A DNA stretch of 64,000 bases from Bradyrhizobium erythrophlei (GTDB taxonomy: Bacteria > Pseudomonadota > Alphaproteobacteria > Rhizobiales > Xanthobacteraceae), in NCBI GenBank assembly GCA_900129675.1, contig FSRD01000002.1, forward strand, positions 1,426,001 through 1,490,000. Direction: 5' to 3'. The position numbers and the translations under genes were made by a program. The notes beneath the pieces are model-generated. The model saw nothing but the letters and a program-made list of their open reading frames with translations, had not been told where the DNA came from and made no database searches. Each line of letters starts with the position of its first letter. The first letter of the stretch is position 1. Of the stretch, positions 54,284 through 63,034 are shown in pieces.

Positions 54284-54481
54284 ATGGCGGACGCGAAACG
54301 GTCTCCAAAAAAGGGCCGAAAACCCCCACCCGGCGACAAGCGTCAATTCCTGACGTCGCTCGATCCGGAGGTCATTCGGCAGATCAAGCAAGCGGCAATC
54401 GGCCTGGACAAGACCGCGTCCGAAATCATGGAAGAGGCCGCTAGACAATGGCTCGAGCGACATCACGCGCGGAAGAAGTGA
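54284..54481 (+). CDS. Small ribbon-helix-helix-like protein
   Basis: 65 residues: a basic lead (KRSPKKGRKPPPGDK), then RQFLTSLDPEVIRQIKQAAI and LDKTASEIMEEAARQWLERH. A beta strand followed by two helices is the CopG/ribbon-helix-helix plan of small DNA-binding regulators, antitoxins and plasmid partition proteins. No toxin gene adjoins it. GGGCAGGG precedes the ATG. It lies in a mobile-element zone. Confidence 0.65.
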   Translation: MADAKRSPKKGRKPPPGDKRQFLTSLDPEVIRQIKQAAIGLDKTASEIMEEAARQWLERHHARKK

Positions 54482-54482
54482 C

Positions 54483-54686
54483 AATCTGGCGTGGCCGGCT
54501 CTCGTCACGGTCGCGAATTTGCCGGCGACGGCGATGCCGACGCGGCACCTGGTTGGCGGAATGTCGGCAGGCGCGCAGATCGTCGACCCCTATCTTGGCG
54601 ACCGTACGACGCTGAAATTTGCTCAATTGCTGGAGCAGCAGCTCTGCGGCTTCATGGCGCCGCCTGCACCGCCGTCGGCTCTTTAA
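54483..54686 (+). pseudogene. 3' remnant of an amidase gene
   Basis: One frame reads NLAWPALVTVANLPATAMPT to GAQIVDPYLGDRTTLKFAQL and ends in APPSAL and a stop. This is the usual C-terminus of amidase signature enzymes (GVQIVGPYLEDRT type). No start or catalytic Ser-Ser-Lys part remains. The 350 bases that follow, to the IclR gene, show nothing. Confidence 0.6.
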
Positions 54687-55040
54687 CTGATGAAGCCGTC
54701 CTGGCGACATGGCTTTCTGAACGGCCTGCTCGCGCGGACACGCGCAATCGAACCGCGCCGCTCGGTGGGAGTCTGGTTCTAACTGTGTTTTCTGCGCCGC
54801 AAGCGACGAGCAAATGCCGAGAAATAGGTTAGCTATCCACTGAGAAGGTTTGGCAGAAACCTTATGCCGCGAGCGCGGTCGTGAGGCCGAAGCGACGGCG
54901 TACACCCCGCCGCAATCAGAATTGCGAGTATAGCCATGACTCAGAGCATCGCAGGACAGCCTGCTTCCCGAACTCGCGGTCCCCTACGGATCGCGATGGG
55001 CGCATGACCGCCTTCGCTGTACGAACGGCGGCGAAGCGCT

Positions 55041-55826
55041 TCAGCGCAGCTCTTTCAACGGCCGTGCGATCTGGTTCGCGCAGTTGAGCAACACAGGCAG
55101 CAGACGTTTGCGCAGATCGCTGACTTTGACGCGGGCCGAGGCCGCACTCACGCTGACGGCGGCGACGATGTCGCCGTTGGCGACAAACACCGGGACGGCC
55201 ATCGATCTGATGCCCGGCGCCAGCTCCTCGTCGCTGATGGCATAGCCGTTCTTCGCGGCGGTCCGGATCGCGGACAGAATGTCCGGGATCGTGGTCAGTG
55301 TCCGCGGCGAGCGCGCGCTCATCGGATGCCGGCTCAGCCGTCGCGTGATGTCGTCATCGGTATGGCGGCCGAGCAGGATGCGGCCCGTCGCCGAGCAGTA
55401 GAGTGGCAGATAGGCGCCGACGCGAACGCCGGTCTGGACGTAGTGTTCGGCTTGCGCGCGCGCAATGAAGAGCGATTGATCGTCGTCCAGCACCGCCAGC
55501 GAAACCGATTCCGCGACTTCGTCGCGGGCGCGCTCCAGCAGCGGCTGCGCGATTTGCACGAGTTTATCGCGCTCGGACATCATGCCGCCCAGCCGGCGCA
55601 GGCGAGGCAGGGGACGAAAGTTTCGTCCCGACAGCTCCAGGTAATTCAACTCGACCAGGGTGAGAAGGCATCGGCGCGCTGCTGCGCGTGTGGCGCCTGA
55701 TGCACGCGCGGCGTCGGCAACACTCATCACCGGATGCACCGAGAATGCCTCGATGATCGCGAGGCCTTTCGCGAGCCCCGCCATTCCTTCGTGCTTCTTC
55801 TCTTTGGGTTCTTCTGCGATCGCCAT
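55041..55826 (-). CDS. IclR family transcriptional regulator (TphR-like)
   Basis: 261 residues. N-terminal winged helix GLAKGLAIIEAFSVHPVMSV and ADAARASGATRAAARRCLLT; effector domain with SVSLAVLDDDQSLFIARAQA, YLPLYCSATGRILLG and EELAPGIRSMAVPVF. It belongs to the PobR/PcaU branch that senses aromatic acids. It diverges from the dioxygenase operon across a 112-base gap containing a perfect palindrome. In known terephthalate clusters the activator TphR is also IclR-type; the effector here is inferred. Confidence 0.88.
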   Translation of the reverse strand: MAIAEEPKEKKHEGMAGLAKGLAIIEAFSVHPVMSVADAARASGATRAAARRCLLTLVELNYLELSGRNFRPLPRLRRLGGMMSERDKLVQIAQPLLERARDEVAESVSLAVLDDDQSLFIARAQAEHYVQTGVRVGAYLPLYCSATGRILLGRHTDDDITRRLSRHPMSARSPRTLTTIPDILSAIRTAAKNGYAISDEELAPGIRSMAVPVFVANGDIVAAVSVSAASARVKVSDLRKRLLPVLLNCANQIARPLKELR

Positions 55827-55882
55827 GAGCGGAGCTCGCCTTGACAGCCGATTTAGAACGGCTCAATGTGTTCGAAAATCAA

Positions 55883-55909
55883 GTATATGTTCGATATTCG
55901 AACATATAC
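55883..55909. promoter_or_regulatory. 27-bp perfect palindrome, IclR operator candidate
   Basis: Arms gtatatgttcga and tcgaacatatac are exact reverse complements with a 3-base centre. A third half-site-like tgttcgaaaatc lies just left at 55868. It is 56 bases upstream of the regulator start and 29 bases upstream of the dioxygenase start, where an operator for both divergent promoters is expected. Confidence 0.75.
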
Positions 55910-55938
55910 CCATTCAAGTCAAGCGTAAGGGAGCGCTG

Positions 55939-57195
55939 ATGAATAAGATCGTTTTGCCGCCGGACACTGCGAATTCAGCTCCTTGGCCGGAAGGCCTCAC
56001 CCGCGTTCCGTATTGGGTGTTTCAGGATCAATCGGTTTACGCGGAGGAGCAGCGCAAGATCTTCCAGGGACCGAACTGGCATTATCTCGCGCTGGAAGTT
56101 GAGCTGGCGGAGCCCGGCGATTTCCTCACCACGAATATCGGCGATACGCCGGTGATCGTCACCCGTGACACCGACAATGAAATCTATGCTTTTGAGAACC
56201 GCTGCGCCCATCGCGGCGCGCTGATTTGCCTGGAAAACCGCGGCAGGCACCGCAAGGATTTCAGCTGCGTGTATCACGCCTGGAATTACGATCCGCAGGG
56301 CAACCTCACCGGCGTCGCTTTCAAGGACGGCATCAAGGGCAAGGGCGGCATGCCGGATAGCTTCAAGATGGAGCAGCACGGCCCGCGCAAGTTGCGCATC
56401 GCCATTGTTCACGGCTTGATCTTTGGCTCATTCTCGGAAGAGGTGCCGCCGATCGAGGAATATCTCGGCGAAGAGATCCTGAACCGCATCGAGCGCGTGC
56501 TCGGCGGCCGCACGCCTGTGGTGCTCGGGCGCTTCACCCAGGTGCTTCCGAACAACTGGAAGCTCTATATGGAGAACGTGAAGGACTCCTATCACGCCAG
56601 CATCCTGCATCTGTTCTTCACGACGTTTGAATTGAACCGGCTGTCGATGAAGGGCGGCATCATCGTCGATGAAAGCGGCGGTCACCACGTCAGCTATTCG
56701 GCGATCGATCCCGAGGCAGTGAAGGATGTCGATTACGCCAAGCAACAGTTGCGGTCCGAGAGCGAGTACAAGCTCGCCGATCCGACGTTGCTGGAAAGCT
56801 TCGACGAATATCACGACGGCTGCACGCTGCAGATCCTGTCGGTTTTCCCGACCTTCGTGCTGCAGCAGATCCAGAACGCGATCGCCGTGCGCCAGATCGT
56901 GCCACGCGCAGTGACCAAGACTGATCTGAACTGGACCTATCTCGGCTTCGCCGACGATACGCCCGAGCAGCGCCTGACGCGCCTTAAGCAGGCTAACCTC
57001 GTGGGTCCCGCCGGTTACATCTCGATGGAAGACGGTTGCGTCGGCGGCTTCGTTCAGCGTGGCATTGCCGGTGCAAGCGAGGATCAAGCGGTGCTCGAAA
57101 TGGGCGGCGCCGAGGCCAACAGCAGCGAGAGCAGGGTGACCGAGGCGTCGGTACGCGGCTTCTGGAAGGCGTATCGCGCCCACATGGGAATCTAA
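55939..57195 (+). CDS. tphA2: Terephthalate 1,2-dioxygenase-like oxygenase alpha subunit
   Basis: 418 residues from ATG 55939 (AAGGGA upstream); the frame from 55660 overlaps the regulator. Rieske centre C89-x-H91 and C110-x2-H113 (RCAHRGALI; SCVYHAW). Catalytic iron ligands D216, H219, H224 in VKDSYHASILH. Segments GPRKLRIAIVHGLIFGSFSE, FFTTFELNRLSMKGGIIVDE, SGGHHVSYS and SMEDGCVGGFVQRGIAG closely match my memory of Comamonas TphA2. The reaction would be terephthalate plus O2 and NADH to the 1,2-cis-dihydrodiol. Other para-substituted benzoates cannot be excluded, but the order alpha, beta, PdxA-type, reductase is that of tph operons. Confidence 0.85.
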   Translation: MNKIVLPPDTANSAPWPEGLTRVPYWVFQDQSVYAEEQRKIFQGPNWHYLALEVELAEPGDFLTTNIGDTPVIVTRDTDNEIYAFENRCAHRGALICLENRGRHRKDFSCVYHAWNYDPQGNLTGVAFKDGIKGKGGMPDSFKMEQHGPRKLRIAIVHGLIFGSFSEEVPPIEEYLGEEILNRIERVLGGRTPVVLGRFTQVLPNNWKLYMENVKDSYHASILHLFFTTFELNRLSMKGGIIVDESGGHHVSYSAIDPEAVKDVDYAKQQLRSESEYKLADPTLLESFDEYHDGCTLQILSVFPTFVLQQIQNAIAVRQIVPRAVTKTDLNWTYLGFADDTPEQRLTRLKQANLVGPAGYISMEDGCVGGFVQRGIAGASEDQAVLEMGGAEANSSESRVTEASVRGFWKAYRAHMGI

Positions 57196-57205
57196 GGACA
57201 GCGCC

Positions 57206-57676
57206 ATGTACGGGAATTCTCTGCAATACATCACCAAGGCGCAGGCCGATTACGCACGTTGCATCGATGACGACCGTCTCGAGGAATGGCCGAGCCTGTT
57301 TCACGGCCCGTGCCTCTACAAGATCACGACCGCATCGAACTATCGCGATGGGCTCGAGGCCGGCATCGTGTTCGCCAACTCGCGCGGCATGCTGACCGAT
57401 CGTGTATCGGCTCTGCGCGAAGCCAATATTTACGAGCGGCAGACTTATCGCCACATCCTCGGCCTGCCATCGATCCTGTCGGAGGACGGCGCCAAGGTGA
57501 AGAGCGAGACACCGTTCATGGTGGCGCGCATCCTGCAGGACGGTGACACCTCGATTTACGCCACCGGTCGCTATTTCGACACCTATGAGATCGTGGATGG
57601 GAAGGCGCAACTGAACGAGCGCACGGTAGTGTGTGACAGTTCGCGGATCGACACGCTGCTGGCGCTGCCGCTATGA
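57206..57676 (+). CDS. tphA3: Aromatic ring-hydroxylating dioxygenase beta subunit (TphA3-like)
   Basis: 156 residues of the SnoaL/NTF2-like beta subunit fold: QADYARCIDDDRLEEWPSLF at the front, then YKITTASNYRDGLEAGIVFA, RQTYRHILGLPSIL and YATGRYFDTYEIVDGKAQLN. Length fits TphA3. It follows the alpha subunit by 10 bases; its stop overlaps the next start (ATGA). It supports the oxygenase hexamer and has no redox centre. Confidence 0.86.
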   Translation: MYGNSLQYITKAQADYARCIDDDRLEEWPSLFHGPCLYKITTASNYRDGLEAGIVFANSRGMLTDRVSALREANIYERQTYRHILGLPSILSEDGAKVKSETPFMVARILQDGDTSIYATGRYFDTYEIVDGKAQLNERTVVCDSSRIDTLLALPL

Positions 57677-58662
57677 CGTCGAAAGCCGTCGCGCTGACCA
57701 TTGGCGATCCCAATGGGATCGGCCCGGAGATTGCGGTGAAGGCTGCGGTGCTGTGCGCGGAAGCGCAGCCTGGCTCCTCGCCCATTCTGGTTGGCGATGA
57801 ACACGTCATCCGCTTCTACGCGGACAAATTCGCACCCGGCCGGCCGCTGACGCAGGCCGGCGCTGCCACCGATGAGCAGGCGCTGCTTTATCATCCTGTC
57901 GCGGCGCTGGACGCCGCGGCTTTCACGCCGGGGCAAGGGCGCGCGGAGGGCGGTCGCGCCACCGTTGCCTATGTCGAGGCGGGGCTCGATCTCATGAAGC
58001 AGGGGCGTGCCCACAGCATTGTGGCCTGTCCGCATTCTGAGACCAACGTGAACGCCGCCGGTATCAAGTTTTCCGGTTATCCGAGCCTGTTGGCGCAGTT
58101 GAAGAAGGTGCCGGAGGATGAGGTGTTCCTCATGCTGGCCGGCGCCGGCTTGCGCATCGTTCATGTGACCTTGCACGAGCGGCTTTTCGACGCCCTCAAT
58201 CGGATCACGCCAACGTTGATCGAGCGCGCCATTCGCACAACGATCGATGCCTTGCGCAACCTCGGCATTCCGCATCCTAGGCTTGGCGTTTTCGGCATCA
58301 ACCCCCACGCGGGCGAAGGCGGCCTTTTTGGCGATGATGACGACCGTATCGTCAAGCCTCTGGTCGAACGGCTGAAGACGGAAGGCATCGATATCGAGGG
58401 GCCGGTGGGCGCTGACCTGATGCTTGGTCATCAAGGCTTCGATGCGTTCGTCGCGATGTATCACGATCAGGGGCACATCCCGATCAAGCTGCTCGCGGGC
58501 CGCAATTCGGCGGCGATGTCGATCGGTGCCGGTCTGATGTTCTCAAGTGTCGGTCATGGGAGCGCCTTCGACATTGCTGGGAAGGGCATTGCCGATCCGA
58601 CGCCTGTCCTGCGTTGCATCCAGCTTGTCGCAGGTGGCAATCAATTCAAGGAAACCGCATGA
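57673..58662 (+). CDS. tphB: PdxA-type dihydrodiol dehydrogenase (TphB-like)
   Basis: 329 residues of the PdxA family: IGDPNGIGPEIAVKA at the front, metal-site histidines in CPHSETNVNAAG, FGINPHAGEGGLFG and YHDQGHIPIKLL, then the end GSAFDIAGKGIADP. True PdxA makes vitamin B6; in terephthalate operons the homologue TphB oxidises and decarboxylates the dihydrodiol to protocatechuate. Coupling on both sides by ATGA places it firmly in the dioxygenase operon, so the catabolic role is favoured. Confidence 0.85.
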   Translation: MTSKAVALTIGDPNGIGPEIAVKAAVLCAEAQPGSSPILVGDEHVIRFYADKFAPGRPLTQAGAATDEQALLYHPVAALDAAAFTPGQGRAEGGRATVAYVEAGLDLMKQGRAHSIVACPHSETNVNAAGIKFSGYPSLLAQLKKVPEDEVFLMLAGAGLRIVHVTLHERLFDALNRITPTLIERAIRTTIDALRNLGIPHPRLGVFGINPHAGEGGLFGDDDDRIVKPLVERLKTEGIDIEGPVGADLMLGHQGFDAFVAMYHDQGHIPIKLLAGRNSAAMSIGAGLMFSSVGHGSAFDIAGKGIADPTPVLRCIQLVAGGNQFKETA

Positions 58663-59690
58663 CGCACACAATCGCGGTCGAAGACGCCGACATCAGCTTC
58701 ACGTGCGAAGACGGCGAAACCATTCTCGTTGCAGCGGAGCGCGCGGGCTACACGATGCCTTATTCCTGCAGAAAGGGCGTCTGCGCATCCTGCGAAGGCT
58801 TTCTGAGCAAGGGCGACGTCAAACAGCGTTCAAAAGAAATCGCAGGTCCCTCCGGCAAGGTCTTGTTCTGCAGAGCGACCGCCAAGAGCGATCTCACCAT
58901 TCGGCCGCGACGGATCCAGCGCCACGATCCGTCGGCGCGGAAGAAAATTCAGGCGCGGGTCTTTCGCATGTCGCGCCCGGCGGATGACGTGGCCATCCTG
59001 CAATTGCGCTTTCCGGCCAGCATTCGCGCCAAGTTCAAGGCGGGGCAGTATCTCCGCATCCGCACGCCGGATGGCGACGAGCGCAGCTTTTCAATGGCAA
59101 ACCCTCCGCAGGAGAGTGACGGCGTGCAGCTGCACATTCGGCACGTGCCTGGCGGCGCGTTCTCCGAAAAAGTGCTGGCCTCCTTGCGGCTCGACGACAA
59201 GCTCGAGGTCGAAGTGCCGTTTGGCGACTTCCACCTTCGCGAAGAGGATCAGGCGCGTTACGTGTTTGTGGCGACCGGCACCGGCTTCGCGCCATTGAAA
59301 TCGATGCTCGATGACATGATCCGGCGGCGGCTCAACCGCGAGGTTCGCTTCTATTGGGGCGGACGCAGAGAGGCCGATCTTTATCTCGCGGAGACCTGTG
59401 AAAAATGGGCCAAGCGCTATCCGTGGTTCACGTTCATTCCGGTGCTGTCCGAGGCGGATGCAAGCTGGAAGGGCCGTCGTGGACTGGTTCACGCCGCGGT
59501 ACTTGAGGATCTTACCGATCTGTCGGGCCGGCATGTCTATGCCTGCGGCAATCCGATGATGATTGAAGCTGCGCGCAATGAATTCCAGACGCGCGGCGGA
59601 TTGCCCAATGATCACTTTTACGCCGATGCGTTCATTCCGAGCGGATCGGCCGACACAGAGCCGGCGCCAGTCTTGCAGGCCACCGGCTGA
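58659..59690 (+). CDS. tphA1: Oxygenase reductase with 2Fe-2S and FAD/NAD domains (TphA1-like)
   Basis: 343 residues from ATG 58659, overlapping the PdxA-type stop (ATGA). Ferredoxin domain at the N-terminus with CRKGVCASCEGF and later LFCRAT. FAD domain with RSFSMANPP; NAD domain with FVATGTGFAPLKSML and HVYACGNPMMIEAARNEF. It passes electrons from NAD(P)H to the Rieske centre. This domain order and last position in the operon equal TphA1 of Comamonas. Confidence 0.88.
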   Translation: MTHTIAVEDADISFTCEDGETILVAAERAGYTMPYSCRKGVCASCEGFLSKGDVKQRSKEIAGPSGKVLFCRATAKSDLTIRPRRIQRHDPSARKKIQARVFRMSRPADDVAILQLRFPASIRAKFKAGQYLRIRTPDGDERSFSMANPPQESDGVQLHIRHVPGGAFSEKVLASLRLDDKLEVEVPFGDFHLREEDQARYVFVATGTGFAPLKSMLDDMIRRRLNREVRFYWGGRREADLYLAETCEKWAKRYPWFTFIPVLSEADASWKGRRGLVHAAVLEDLTDLSGRHVYACGNPMMIEAARNEFQTRGGLPNDHFYADAFIPSGSADTEPAPVLQATG

Positions 59691-59797
59691 TAATTGCTGC
59701 ACGTCCTTCGTGCCCGCAGCGCGACGCAATCGCCGCGCTGTTTCAAGATTAACGAATCAATCGGACCAAAAATAATTTGGCCAGCAGAGGTGAGGAA

Positions 59798-61141
59798 ATG
59801 AGTAGTACCGAGGTTGCTTTTGACGTCCCATCCTTCATTGATTCGCGCCGCACCGGCCTCACGCAATATGGGATTGTCCTGTTGTGCGGTCTCGTCATGT
59901 TCCTCGATGGCTTCGACACGCAGGCTATCAGCTATATGGCGCCGTCGATCGCAAAAGAGTGGGGGCTCACCAAGCAGCTTCTCGGGCCGATCTTTTCGTC
60001 GGCGCTGACCGGGTTGATGGTGGGCTATTTGCTCGTCTCGCCGTTTTCGGACCGCTTCGGCCATCGCAAGCTCGTCATCATCAGCACCTTTGCTTTCGCC
60101 TTACTCACATTCGCAACGATCTTCGCGACCAATGTCACCGAATTGATCGCGCTGCGTTTCTTGACCGGCATTGCGCTGGGGTCGGTGGTGCCCAGCGCCA
60201 TCGCATTGACGACGGAATTTAGTCCCGCTCGCTTGCGCGCGACGTTCGTGTTGGCGATCTATTGCGGCTTCTCGCTCGGCTTCGTCGCAGCCGGCGCGGT
60301 CGCGGCCTGGGCTATCCCTGAATATGGCTGGCGATCGATGCTGTGGATCGGCGCCGCAGCGCCCATGGTCGTCGGGATTCTGGCATTGATGTTCTTGCCG
60401 GAGTCGATGGACTTCCTGATCCGCACAAAGGCGAAGCCGGATGCCGTCTGGCTAGTGGTGCGTCGAGTCGATCGTGCGTTGCCGGTGCAGGGGCCGACGC
60501 AGTTCGTCACCGAGGCGGCTGAGCGGCGCAGCGCGGTTGGAAGTCTGCTCTCGTCCGGCCGCGCCGCCGGAACGCTGGTGATCTGGGTCGTGTTCATGCT
60601 CAATCTCGCCGAATTCTACGCGCTGCAAAGCTGGCTGCCGTCCATGCTGACGAATGTCGGCCATTCTCTCAACACAGTCGCGCTCGCCACCACCATGACC
60701 ACCGTCGGCGGCATCGTCGCCGCATTCGCGATCGGACCGGCGATGGATCGCATCGGCCCCTACGGCTCTCTTGCCACGGTTTATCTGGCTGGCGTGCTGT
60801 TTGTTGTCATGTTCGGCTATTCGATCGACAAACCGAGCTGGATGATGGTGGCTACCGCATTTTGCGCCGGCTTTTGCATCAGCGGCGGACAGAAGAGCGT
60901 GATCGCGCTGGCGGCGATTTATTATCCGACCTCGATCAGATCCACAGGCGTGGGCTGGGCTCTCGGGATAGGCAGATTAGGCGGCATTGGCGGCCCGCTG
61001 TTGATTGGGGCCTTGCTCGCGTATCACCTCAGCGCGCAGCACATTCTCTACGTTGCCGGGATCCCGATGCTGATCGCCGGATTGCTCATCCTCCTGCTCG
61101 GATATTGGTATGGGCGGGGTGGCGCTAAAGGCGAAGGTTGA
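59798..61141 (+). CDS. MFS aromatic acid:H+ symporter (AAHS family)
   Basis: 447 residues from ATG 59798 (GTGAGGA upstream), twelve predicted membrane helices. Helix 1 carries LDGFDTQAISYMAPSIAKEW, the AAHS motif with its substrate-binding aspartate; the loop 2-3 motif is DRFGHRKLVII; the second half has GPAMDRIGPYG. AAHS carriers bring in protocatechuate, 4-hydroxybenzoate and similar acids. Placed 107 bases after the reductase, it is the likely importer of the ring acid; Comamonas uses a tripartite TphC system instead. Confidence 0.88.
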   Translation: MSSTEVAFDVPSFIDSRRTGLTQYGIVLLCGLVMFLDGFDTQAISYMAPSIAKEWGLTKQLLGPIFSSALTGLMVGYLLVSPFSDRFGHRKLVIISTFAFALLTFATIFATNVTELIALRFLTGIALGSVVPSAIALTTEFSPARLRATFVLAIYCGFSLGFVAAGAVAAWAIPEYGWRSMLWIGAAAPMVVGILALMFLPESMDFLIRTKAKPDAVWLVVRRVDRALPVQGPTQFVTEAAERRSAVGSLLSSGRAAGTLVIWVVFMLNLAEFYALQSWLPSMLTNVGHSLNTVALATTMTTVGGIVAAFAIGPAMDRIGPYGSLATVYLAGVLFVVMFGYSIDKPSWMMVATAFCAGFCISGGQKSVIALAAIYYPTSIRSTGVGWALGIGRLGGIGGPLLIGALLAYHLSAQHILYVAGIPMLIAGLLILLLGYWYGRGGAKGEG

Positions 61142-61310
61142 GTGAACTTTCGGTGTTGCCGAAAAGCCGACGCGAGCTCACACCACTTCGCTAATTGTCC
61201 TTCACTCGTCGGCAAATCACGACGGCCGGCCCCGAGGGGAAAGGCCGCCCTCGTTTGCGAGCCGGGCACTGATGGATATCGGCCTGGCCCCGAAGGCAGA
61301 CTAAGGGAGC

Positions 61311-61361
61311 ACGGGAATCATAATCCTGGGGTCGGGGGTTCGAGTCCATCTCTCGCTACGA
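61311..61361 (+). other. Degenerate 3' half of a tRNA (CAU anticodon arm to acceptor)
   Basis: An anticodon arm cggga-atcataa-tcctg, a T-loop region ggggg-ttcgagt-ccatc and an acceptor-like tctcgctacga follow one another at tRNA spacing. The T-stem has mismatches, the end is CGA rather than CCA, and no 5' half (D arm, agcgaga acceptor strand) is found upstream. Such 3' tRNA fragments are left by integrases at attachment sites. Confidence 0.6.
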
Positions 61362-61786
61362 ACAAAAATAGGCCATTGCCGATATTTTCCCTTAGTTCTT
61401 CCTGCTCGTACCACGCTTCGTACCACAATTTCGATTGCGCATACTTTCGGTGGCTTTCGAATATGGTTGTTGCGACATTCAAGGATTCGGGCGCGAACCC
61501 AGCGCCCGTCTGGTTCTGAGCGTCTGCACTGAACTTGCTTATCTCGGCGGCGAGCGCTTCGCTTTCCACTCGATGGATTCGTTACGGCTCGCGTCGGCGT
61601 GAGCACGAGACACAAACGTTCGGAGGGGCATATCCGCGCCAACGGCAAGCCGCCCGCCTGCTCGGATGATGCAAGCTCCCATCCGTGATCGGTTGAGACG
61701 GCGAGCCGGGTCTTGACGCTGGCCTGGTTTGGGCGACTCATGCTAACCAGTCCTCATCGATTGCTTCACTGCATGATAGGGACAAC

Positions 61787-61969
61787 ATGGTTGCAGCCAC
61801 CGGTGAACTGCCAGCTTCCGGCTACGCGCTTGAAGTGGATGGCCGACTGAAAGCCGAGTTTGCCACTCGGGACGGCGCCAGGGCAGGTGGAGAAGAGTTG
61901 AAGAAGCGTTTCCCAATGCTTCAGATTAGAATCTACGATGCGCAGACGAATGCGCGTGAGGAAATTTAG
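61787..61969 (+). CDS. Small hypothetical protein, 60 aa
   Basis: Unrecognised but coding-like: SGYALEVDGRLKAEFATRDG then GEELKKRFPMLQIRIYDAQT, a beta-strand/helix/strand pattern. ATG 61787 follows tagggacaac. No signal or membrane segment. The 640 bases before it hold only the tRNA fragment; the 220 bases after it hold nothing clear. Confidence 0.55.
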   Translation: MVAATGELPASGYALEVDGRLKAEFATRDGARAGGEELKKRFPMLQIRIYDAQTNAREEI

Positions 61970-62189
61970 ATATTCCGATTCAAATCTTAGCGGATCCTTC
62001 CGCTTGCGCGCGTGCGGCTTCCACCGCATCGGGCTCTCCTGAACCGAGCCGCTTTGCGTCTCGGCCATCCGAGACGATCGCCACGATCCAAAAGGCAACG
62101 ATAATCCACGAGGAGGGCAGAACCGCTCGCCCTCCCCGATTCCTCACGGACGAACATCGCCAACGTCTCGACCCTCGACGACGCCGCCT

Positions 62190-62588
62190 TCAACCCGCTG
62201 CGCGTCTGTTCAACCCCAAACGCGCGATTGGCTCCTCAGGCGCGTTAAGGACTGACGTCGTTAGCAGGACAGCGGCAGCGAGGACCCAGTAGTACCAGGC
62301 GTCGAGCCCGAAGAATTTGAAGGCAAACGGGGCGATGACAAACACCACGCCGACGGCGCGATCGACCCAAAGGTGCAGCCAGTAGGGAATGATGCGGACG
62401 AGCCCGGTGGGATGGTCGGTCAGGGCGGCCAAGAGTAGTGCCGCGACACCGACAACAACCGAAAGCCACATTGCGACCGGTCCGCTCTGGCCGAGCTTCA
62501 GCCCGAACGGCGCTGCTATCAAGACGATCGCGACGGGATAATCGATTAGGTAGGCGTGGATAGACTTGGTGATGAAGCGGAACGACAT
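62190..62588 (-). CDS. SPW-type small membrane protein
   Basis: 132 residues with four helices arranged as two similar pairs (YPVAIVLIAAPFGLKLG, VAMWLSVVVGVAALLLAAL; RAVGVVFVIAPFAFKFFGL, YYWVLAAAVLLTTSVL). The repeated AP-F-K pattern within helices fits SPW-repeat or related stress-associated membrane proteins. Function unknown. A weak GGAGTC site precedes ATG 62588. The next 445 bases (62589-63034) hold no gene I can support. Confidence 0.7.
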   Translation of the reverse strand: MSFRFITKSIHAYLIDYPVAIVLIAAPFGLKLGQSGPVAMWLSVVVGVAALLLAALTDHPTGLVRIIPYWLHLWVDRAVGVVFVIAPFAFKFFGLDAWYYWVLAAAVLLTTSVLNAPEEPIARLGLNRRAAG

Positions 62589-63034
62589 CAGTGACTCCTA
62601 TGTGCTTGGTTGCTTGAGCGGGTCCTTGCGACGCGGCGAGTGCAGCCACCCAAGACGACGATCACGCCGCCCTATGCTGGCAAGCACTCCGTACATCCGC
62701 CACGGGTCAGCCCGGTTAGACGCACAGAAAGGCTATGCCGATACGCCAACCATTAGAAATGCCCGGTCGTTATTGTTTCCATTCCACTCGCCCGGCGCCA
62801 TAGAAGCGGGTTAGTGTGGCGTTGAGCGTCTGGCAGTCCAAGAGCGGAGTGAACTTCAGGCGCACGAGGCGACGATGCTTCAGTGTCTGGCTGTCGAGGT
62901 CGGGAAAAGCTTGGGAAGATCGCCCGGACCGTGCCATGCGTCATCCGCTTCATTCCTGGGCACCCCACACAGGTTCGCGACGGTCGCCGCGCGTTATGCC
63001 GAGGAGCAGCTTTCGACCTTTGGTGTCGCAGCTG

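Noticed and set aside
54284..54481. Toxin-antitoxin pair
   Set aside because: The protein looks like an antitoxin-type DNA binder, but the following sequence is an amidase remnant and no toxin frame is found.
54491..54905. Overlapping frames on both strands upstream of the IclR gene
   Set aside because: Only the 54483-54686 frame resembles a protein (amidase end); the others are Arg-rich and featureless.
57673..58662. Vitamin B6 gene pdxA
   Set aside because: Family match is real, but coupling on both sides to a ring dioxygenase operon favours the TphB-type catabolic role.
61311..61361. Complete tRNA-Met gene
   Set aside because: No D arm or matching 5' acceptor strand upstream, and the T-stem and CCA end are degenerate.
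61301..61741. Minus-strand frames ending over the tRNA fragment (for example 61318-61569, ending GLEPPTPGL)
   Set aside because: Their ends are simply the complement of the tRNA T-arm region, a known source of false ORFs; the rest shows no family.
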